Shown here: positions 57,611 through 64,000 of the stretch, in pieces | How the letters are laid out: each line of letters starts with the position of its first letter | Numbering within the stretch: the stretch's first letter is position 1 | Assembly (NCBI GenBank): GCA_000333855.2 | Contig: CM007326.1 | Span: 67,603 to 131,602, forward strand | DNA length: 64,000 nt | Source of the DNA: Endotrypanum monterogeii | Taxonomy: Eukaryota; Euglenozoa; Kinetoplastea; Trypanosomatida; Trypanosomatidae | Reading direction: 5' to 3' | Position numbers and translations under genes: made by a program | The notes under the pieces: model-generated | Database searches by the model: none | Seen by the model: only the letters and a program-made list of their open reading frames with translations | Told to the model about the DNA's origin: nothing

Positions 57611-60343
57611 ATGACTTACTGTGTACCACCGCGCGTAGTGCGGCGGCTGTGTGACTCAGAGTGGTTCAAAGCAGAGTTTGTAGGTAAGGAAAAGGCGACC
57701 ATCGACGATCTCGCCGTGTCCAGCAACCACTGCCAAAGTGTGGGTTACGCGAGCAAGCACGAGTGTGCCCAGCTCATCTCCTCGTCGTTTCGGCCGGTTA
57801 TTGAGAAAGTGCTTCCTCTTCCGGCAAGCTCATGTGACGGTGAATTGGCAGAGTGCGGTGGATGCTGGTTCTGGGAAACTTACCGACACGCCCTCTTTGG
57901 TGAGAACGTTCTTATCCATCTGGGTGGCTCTGGTATATCGCTGGCAGAAGACCCACTCAATTCACAGGTCGAGCTGCGATTGAGGATGTGCTCAGAGGGT
58001 GCTGCCGCTTTGCCATCCCATCACCGTACGAAGGCGCTCCTGCACGGGTCAGCAAAGTTGGAGGTTATTTATGCTCTTGCTCTGTCTGTTGCGCTGCATG
58101 TGGCAAAGCAGCCACTTTTGGAGAACGGCGAGGGGCCACAGGCGCTGGTCTTGTGCGCGACCAAGGATCAGTGCGAAGAGTTCGCCTGCGCATTGAATGA
58201 GTTCTGCGCCTCGCTTCACTTGGTGGTGCACAATCTCTTCGAACCCTATCCACCAATGCCCTCGGAGAAGCGTGCCGAGGTTGTCGTTGCCACGCCCCCA
58301 TTGTGGGAAAGTTTGGCAAAGTATGATCAACACCCTGACCACACCCGCCTTGGCACCGTCTCTCAGAACGAAGGATTGGAGGACTTGCTGGTGAGGGTAG
58401 AAGGGAAGGGCCAGCTTCCACCAACGTACGACCTCACGCGATGGCGCCCGTATAGTCTTACACACGCGGCCCAGCTTGTCGTGTTCGATGTGGAGTTGCA
58501 GATGAACATGGGTTTTGGAGCTCTTCTACTGCGCATTCTTCGTCCCCCACAGGAGCCCTCTTCCGCATTCAGCAAGTCGATGAGTTCCCCCCTTGTTGGC
58601 AAGCTGCCCCTCTCCTGTCAAATGTATGTCGTTGTGGGCGGTGATCGGTTCACCGTTGAGGCGGATGCTGTGCGCTCACTCCTGAACGCAGTCCGTGTTG
58701 GTGGGCGACTCCGTTTCAATGATGGTACTGCAGAACTTTCATTGGCCACTTCATTTCCCGTCCTTGACTCGGACGAGGGCCGTTGTATGCCGCTCTCACC
58801 GGACGTTCGAAAGCGACGACGGACAGATGGCGAGATGGGCGACTCTAAAAGGCGAGAGAGTCCGGGCAACACGAGCCTCGCCGCCTCGGAGGATGGCGAC
58901 GGCACGGCATTCGAAGGCGTTTTGATCCGCCGTGCGTTGTCTCACGCCCGGCTACTCGCCGATTTCACCGCGTTTACAGATTTCGTCAGTCGCGTGGTGG
59001 AGGAGGCCAGCGCTTTCTGGGAGAGCTTCGAGAGCGGCATCTGCGACGACTCAGGTGTCCACAAGACACCGTCCCCAGCCTCCTCGCCCCTGACAGCAGA
59101 CAACAGCAGCAGCGCGGAGAACACCGCTCGCTTCCCCACCGGAGCTACTTCCACATCTTTTCACCGCTGCGCCCGCGTGAAGCTGGCCCTCCTTTGCGCT
59201 AGCTCAGCAAGCCCTGATTCACAGTCCCTCACTGCAGTCTCCGAAACGTATCGTGCGCAGGAGCTTTGCGTGTGGGTGCACCCTGCGCCGTCGTCTCCCT
59301 CGAATCTCTCCTCGCGTCTGACGCTCTTGTTTCAGCATTTGAATGATCGACTGAATGGCGAGCTGTTTGACGGCAGCGTCGTGCAGTGCATCCTGGCAAG
59401 CGACGCAGGTCGTTTACCTTTTACAGTGAGCCGCGTCGTTGCATCGGCAACAGATGGCGAGGGAGGCCGCTTAGTGCTGCAACGTGAGTTGTTCCGTTAT
59501 GGTCCCAATCTCATGCGACCAGCCCTACTGAGTATCGCCAGAAAAAGTGGAAAGGAGGGTGCAGCTGCAGCTGCGGCGCGCAACGCCGAGCGTCTGGAGG
59601 CGTCTTCTGTAGCAGAAGGGGTGACCGCCACCATGAAGGCCGCAGAGCCAGCACCACCAGGCTACGTGCCGACGTGTTATTTCTTGTCAACGCGCCTTCA
59701 CGCAGGCGAGGCTGACGCATCGGTGCTGTCGAGTGCCAGCGCGCCGTCTGATGTCAGCACCGTGTTGGTCTTGCGCCACATAGCGCCATCGCGCATCGCC
59801 TTGTGCGGCGTCGCAACGACCATGAACTCACAACCCCATTTTGCAGAGGATGTGAAGCCGCTTGCGCTTTACTTGCTCGAGGAGTGCTGTCAATACGGGC
59901 GTGTCTTGTCGTACTACGCGTACGAAGCTCCCATGACGGACGCAGTGACTGGTGCTGTGGAGGATAGACAGGACGCTTCCGGCAGCGGCGAAGCAGAACA
60001 TGAGGCGCAAACAGAGATGACAATGGACATTGAACAGCCCTTTGTCTCTGGCGGACAACGCACAACTTCCTCTCTCTTTATTGAGTTTGCCAGTGCCGAT
60101 GCGGCAGTAGAGGCAGTTCGACTTCTTTCGCGCCGTTTAACTCTCCAACGCGAGCATCTGCAGTCGCAGGGGGTACCTGTCGGTCTTCCGCGTGCACGCC
60201 TATTTACAAATCGCACATACTACGAGGGCGTGCTCCAGGAGCTGTCATCGGTGGCACTCTACGACGGAGTTGTAGACAGCGGTCAGAGCACGGATGCTGA
60301 TAGTTGCTTTGGCGAACTGCACATCTCTTTACTTGCGGAGTAG
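57611..60343 (+). CDS. Degenerate DEAD-box-like protein with C-terminal UHM-type RRM
   Basis: 910 aa from the ATG at 57611 (MTYCVPPRVVRRLCD); the open frame continues upstream only without ATG. Residues about 140-310 follow a DEAD-box RecA1 fold with lost chemistry. The motif I region reads LLHGSAKLEVIYALALSV (no GKT), Ia is ALVLCATKDQCEEFACAL (family ALVLAPTRELA), Ib is VVVATPPLWESL (family VVATPGRL), and motif II is LVVFDVELQMNMGF where active proteins have LVLDEADxMLDMGF. So ATP hydrolysis is unlikely. A disordered linker (about 430-540) follows, then a poorly defined second domain. Residues about 717-895 resemble a U2AF homology motif: VLVLRHIAPS, LEECCQYGRVLSYY, SLFIEFASADAAVEAVRLL, and an R-x-F signature at R863-L864-F865 in RLFTNRTYY. 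UHMs bind Trp-containing ligand motifs in splicing factors. Confidence 0.8.
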   Translation: MTYCVPPRVVRRLCDSEWFKAEFVGKEKATIDDLAVSSNHCQSVGYASKHECAQLISSSFRPVIEKVLPLPASSCDGELAECGGCWFWETYRHALFGENVLIHLGGSGISLAEDPLNSQVELRLRMCSEGAAALPSHHRTKALLHGSAKLEVIYALALSVALHVAKQPLLENGEGPQALVLCATKDQCEEFACALNEFCASLHLVVHNLFEPYPPMPSEKRAEVVVATPPLWESLAKYDQHPDHTRLGTVSQNEGLEDLLVRVEGKGQLPPTYDLTRWRPYSLTHAAQLVVFDVELQMNMGFGALLLRILRPPQEPSSAFSKSMSSPLVGKLPLSCQMYVVVGGDRFTVEADAVRSLLNAVRVGGRLRFNDGTAELSLATSFPVLDSDEGRCMPLSPDVRKRRRTDGEMGDSKRRESPGNTSLAASEDGDGTAFEGVLIRRALSHARLLADFTAFTDFVSRVVEEASAFWESFESGICDDSGVHKTPSPASSPLTADNSSSAENTARFPTGATSTSFHRCARVKLALLCASSASPDSQSLTAVSETYRAQELCVWVHPAPSSPSNLSSRLTLLFQHLNDRLNGELFDGSVVQCILASDAGRLPFTVSRVVASATDGEGGRLVLQRELFRYGPNLMRPALLSIARKSGKEGAAAAAARNAERLEASSVAEGVTATMKAAEPAPPGYVPTCYFLSTRLHAGEADASVLSSASAPSDVSTVLVLRHIAPSRIALCGVATTMNSQPHFAEDVKPLALYLLEECCQYGRVLSYYAYEAPMTDAVTGAVEDRQDASGSGEAEHEAQTEMTMDIEQPFVSGGQRTTSSLFIEFASADAAVEAVRLLSRRLTLQREHLQSQGVPVGLPRARLFTNRTYYEGVLQELSSVALYDGVVDSGQSTDADSCFGELHISLLAE

Positions 60344-63300
60344 AGGCGCACTCAATTCGTTTCAAAACGGAAGACCATTAGACTTCCCGTTGACTCTGTT
60401 CCACCACAAATTATAAGACTCTCCCATAAATAAATAAACCAAGTCAGATTTCCCCGAGGAGTAAGAAACCACACCCGCTGCGCTTCCTTTTATTACGTGC
60501 CACGTTGTACCGCACGCCGACACCTGTCAGATGACGTTCCTACCCCCCCTCCCTCTTTTTCAATTCGCCCACTCCTTTCCATTGTCTACTCAGAAAAATA
60601 TGATTTTCGGGTGATAACACCGTTGTGATTTCGCTCCTATAACCCTCGCTCATTGCCCCCAACCTTGCCCCCGATTCCATCTACAAGCGACCAGCTAAGC
60701 ATGTCGTCTACTCCCAGGGCTCTCTGCTTTCAGCCGCACGCAGATATGGGTGTGATGATAAAGCAGAATTAAAAGGCTCTGAAGAAGGTTTACATATCCC
60801 CAAACGACCAGACAAGCAGCTTGTGAGACGCGCGGCTCGCAAGCTGATGGGGGTGGGGCCGGTGTGGAGAGAGTCCCTGCCACTCTCGCGTGGTTCTGCT
60901 AGGGGCGCTTGGTCCTGGGCCACAGCGTTGGCGCTGAATCGAGGAAACAGGTAGTGAGGTGAAGCTGCAACAGGGAAATTGGAATTCAGGGAAGCGCTCG
61001 TGTCCACCGCAAGCGTCGAAGGCGCTCTGGGATCATGGAGGGTGTGCTCTCTGCGGAGCTCACTGCCTGCATGAGCGATTACGGTAGGGCGCATGTGGGA
61101 CTCCTACAGGGGTAGCGGACACTTCGGCAAATCGGCTGGGCCTCCTCAATCTCGAAAAGGGTGTGTGTGTGTGTGTGTGTTCCTGAAGTGTTGATCTGCC
61201 TCCACATGGGGACGGGGGTACTGCATGCTGCGCTGTTGCAGCTCGGCAGACTTCTGCCGACCGTGATCCTGGGGTGGCGGTGACGCTGACGCTGCAGAGC
61301 ACGCGCGTCCCGGAGATGTGCGAGCGCGTGTGAGCATCTGTATATGCCGTATCGGTGCTGCGAGGCCCAACTGTCGCTCATGTCCGTTTCAGATGGTCGC
61401 CGTTGGGAATTGTAAGGGGGAAAGTGTGTGGGTACAGGCGGGGGTACGATGGGCTTCTGGCAATATTGTTACTCGAAAGTGCCTACGCGTTTTTCAAATT
61501 ACATCGTAGGGTACGGTTGGCACCGTATGACACATGAGCACCTGCCGATGTTCCTAATTTCCCTTTGTTGACGTTTTTCAAATAAATGTTTCTGCTTTCT
61601 CCACACCTTGGAATGTTGCACGGAAAGCAAAGCAGGAGGAGGTGGCGTCGGTGGCGGGGGTGGTACATCTCCTCGTGGGAGTATCCGGACCCAGAGTCGA
61701 CACTGTGGGGGTAGCCCAACAGTTCTTGATTTTTTCCAGCGTGGAGCCATTGCTAGCGGTGGATCGGGGTTGCGTACTGGGAAGTCGTGGGGGGAGCTCA
61801 GAGCCACCTCGCAATGGACGTTGGCGGTCAGGTCCGTGGGTGGCGTTGTGTTCTGGTGACTCGCAACAGTGAAGAGGGTTCTCTGCCATCACTATGATGG
61901 GTGAGATATCATGTTGTCTCTCGAGCTAACTTCACCCGGCTTCTCGTTGCCCACCGGTGTTGGAAGCAGCTTCATCTCCTGCGAGGGGTGTACTGCATGG
62001 GGACCGGCGCAGCAGCGGGGGCTGTGCGGTGACTTGCAAGTCACGGGCGGGTTAATCAGTGTGTGGAGTTTGACGCCGAGGGGGTGCGGAGGTAGCTGAT
62101 TCGGCCACTGCAACTGCGCTTGCATACCGCCGCCATCGAGCCGAGTGGGGAGCGTGTCTTGGAGAGGCCTTGGATGAGGGGACGGGCAGGGTCGTAGCGT
62201 GGGTAGGCACGACGAGGGTGGCAATAGGAATAGTATAGTAAAGCCGTTTTCGGTTGAGTTGGCTCAATGGTTGAAGCTCCCCCCCCCCCACACACACGCC
62301 TCGTGGTTCGTCTGATGGTTTGCCTTCGATCTGTCTTGATGTCGTTCTGCTTTCTTTTCTGGCCGGTAGAGGAGGAGAGGGGGTGGAGCGATCGGCGGCA
62401 GAGAGCACCGGCGGGATAGCACCTTGAGCTGTTTCATCGTTGCGCTTATGTCTTGTACACGACGTATTCTACATATTAAAAAAAAAATATATATATTTAT
62501 ATATATTTCTGTGTATGGAGCAGACTGCTCATGCTCTCTTTGCAAACAAACAAACAGCAACAAAACCCACAACACTCAAAATGCGATGATGCCCTAACGA
62601 GCCATACTTTAGCCTGGTGTATTTCTTCTTATCTATTCGTTTAGACCCCCTTTTTTTTTTTCCCGCTCTGTTCACTGGGCGTGCGGGGCCGCCGATGTAT
62701 GTGTCCCTCTTGTTGACGTGTCCGTGCGTCGGCATGTGCACACCGCGCCTCAGGGTGATCGTCCTCTCGTTTTTTTTCTTTTCACTTCTTTGCCACCCCC
62801 AAGCTATTTTCCTGAGTTGTGGGTTGTGGGTAATGGCATGACCTTCTGTAACTTGGCTGTAGGCGGAGGCGTACATTTGCCTGTAGGCCCATTTTTGTAC
62901 GTACTTTTGCATTATCTCCTGCTGCAAATATTCGTACGTCTCTCTGCCGGTGTGTGTGCGCGGAAATGCTCTTTGACCCAAACCCAAAGTCTTGGCGCAC
63001 GGGCCTTGATTGCAGACCAATGAACAGACGTGGCTTCCATTACGTTTTTTAAATAGAGGGGGGGGGGTGCGTCTTGTTTCCGCGCTTTCTCGCTTCATTT
63101 ATCACACGCACTCGCCGCTGAAAGAGAGCCATATTTTCGAAGTCGTGCGGGCGGGCCGGTTGCTGGAATGGACAAAGTGCCCTCTTCACAGGTTGGTGTC
63201 TTTAGGACGCACTGACCAGCGATGCGGAGTGAGGTAAAAGAGACTGCCGGTGTGTCTCTTCGATGGGTGTGCCTTCTGCCTCCAAAAAGGGTGCGGAGAG

Positions 63301-63671
63301 CAGCCTTCTCCCATGATACCCCATCAACCAGTTTCCTTCCGCTCACCCTGCGTGCAGCCTTCTTACCCTGCTAGTGAGCGTATAATTAGGGGCACCGCTG
63401 CCGTCGCCGTCGCATTTTCTTCCCCCTCGCAGAGACCACGGAGACAGTTCTTCTATCCGTTTCTTACCCTCAGCGTAGGCTTCTTTGCCTAACACTGTCT
63501 TATTTCCTTCACTTCTTTCTGCTCCTCCACCTCCCGTTCTCTGCACGTTTCCCTTCATCATCCCTTCTTGCTACGAACGATAACCGTTTTCACCGGATCC
63601 TCCCCCCCTTTCGGCCTCTCCTCTCTCCACATATACACTCCCACAGTTTTTTTTTTTTTGAAGGGCAGAAA
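60344..63671. other. Intergenic, 3.3 kb, GT-skewed in the middle
   Basis: No convincing gene on either strand. The first part is probably 3' UTR of the pseudo-helicase gene. From about 61140 to 62250 the plus strand is richer in G and T, with TG at about 61160-61180. Then come a short (TA)n at about 62489-62507 and pyrimidine-rich leader sequence to RPL19 (about 63400-63660). No tRNA or snoRNA was established. Confidence 0.65.
63596..63668 (+). promoter_or_regulatory. Pyrimidine-rich trans-splice acceptor region of RPL19
   Basis: C/T-rich from about 63596, AG at 63645-63646, then T13 at 63647-63659 and AG at 63667-63668. The ATG is at 63672, so the 5' UTR is either about 25 bases or only 3 bases, short as in many trypanosomatid ribosomal-protein genes. 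Confidence 0.6.
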
Positions 63672-64000
63672 ATGGTGTCTCTCAAGCTGCAGGCGCGCCT
63701 TGCGTCGAGCATCCTTGGCTGCGGCCGCGCCCGCGTGTGGCTGGACCCCAACGAGGCGATGGAGATCCAAAACGCGAACTCGCGCAAGAGCGTGCGCAAG
63801 CTGATCAAGGACGGCTTCATCATCCGCAAGCCGGTTAAGGTGCACTCGCGCGCGCGCTGGCGTAAGACGAAGGAGGCGAAGGACATGGGCCGCCACAACG
63901 GCGTTGGCCGCCGCGAGGGTACCCGCGAGGCCCGCATGCCGAGCAAGGAGCTCTGGACGCGCCGCCTGCGCATTCTCCGCCGCCTGCTGCGCAAGTACCG
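63672..64000 (+). CDS. RPL19: 60S ribosomal protein L19 (eL19), N-terminal part
   Basis: The ATG at 63672 opens [20 protein letters not shown], the standard eL19 start, and continues through [34 protein letters not shown] and [17 protein letters not shown] to the window edge (109 codons seen). eL19 sits on the 60S subunit near the tunnel exit and takes part in an inter-subunit bridge. Codon use is strongly G/C at third positions, as expected for a very highly expressed gene. Only the C-terminal part is missing. It lies 3.3 kb downstream of the previous gene, an unusually long gap for this unit. Confidence 0.98.
   Translation, partial: MVSLKLQARLASSILGCGRARVWLDPNEAMEIQNANSRKSVRKLIKDGFIIRKPVKVHSRARWRKTKEAKDMGRHNGVGRREGTREARMPSKELWTRRLRILRRLLRKY

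Noticed and set aside
60749..60846. C/D snoRNA-like GTGATGA ... CTGA spacing
   Set aside because: Box matches are short and expected by chance in 3.3 kb; no terminal stem or guide complementarity could be checked.
62262..62330. tRNA-like box A (TGGCTCAATGG) followed by a GGTTCG stretch
   Set aside because: No acceptor-stem pairing, a C10 run where the anticodon arm should be, and a poor box B.

Overview
The window looks like nuclear chromosomal DNA of a trypanosomatid protozoan, most likely Leishmania or a close relative. The reasons are intron-free genes, long one-direction gene arrays, intergenic regions packed with (TA)n, (TG)n/(CA)n and homopolymer tracts, polypyrimidine-AG sequences typical of trans-splice acceptors, and recognisable trypanosomatid proteins (XRNA, BT1-type transporter, RPL19, glutamine synthetase). 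From memory, and unchecked, the combination of RNase H1, BT1 transporter, oligopeptidase B-like, steroid dehydrogenase-like, glutamine synthetase and RPL19 matches the left part of Leishmania chromosome 6.

Layout. Positions 1-46607 form one leftward (minus-strand) polycistronic unit. From its 5' end at the right towards the left it carries: an uncharacterised protein (45252-46607), a 3beta-HSD/sterol-4-carboxylate-type dehydrogenase, an oligopeptidase B-like S9 peptidase, a C2/repeat/B-box/TPR protein, a large uncharacterised disordered protein, a decayed BT1 folate/biopterin transporter pseudogene, a MYND zinc-finger protein, RNase H1, a PSI-like cysteine-rich membrane protein, an NBS1-like FHA/BRCT protein, an uncharacterised protein, the exoribonuclease XRNA, an LZTFL1/BBS17-like protein, a large protein with Mog1/PsbP-like segments, a multi-pass membrane protein, a calcyphosin-like EF-hand protein, and the N-terminus of an FHA protein cut by the window edge.

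Positions 46608-53079 are a 6.5 kb divergent strand-switch region without a convincing gene. It has two mirrored arms, each enriched in G+T on the strand that will be transcribed outward, as expected for a pair of trypanosomatid RNA polymerase II start regions. The rightward unit then carries glutamine synthetase, an LRR/CCCH zinc-finger protein with a hydrophobic tail, a protein combining a degenerate DEAD-box-like core with a C-terminal UHM-type RRM, and the start of RPL19, which is cut by the right edge.

The genes are not a functional operon. Trypanosomatid units are co-transcribed and individually trans-spliced and polyadenylated, so neighbours need not share a pathway. The most unusual items are the pseudo-helicase/UHM fusion, the mirrored GT-rich promoter arms, the Mog1/PsbP-like multi-repeat protein and the BT1 pseudogene. 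A 10-N gap at 19172-19181 is flanked by near-identical 0.44 kb copies and is almost certainly an assembly artefact.
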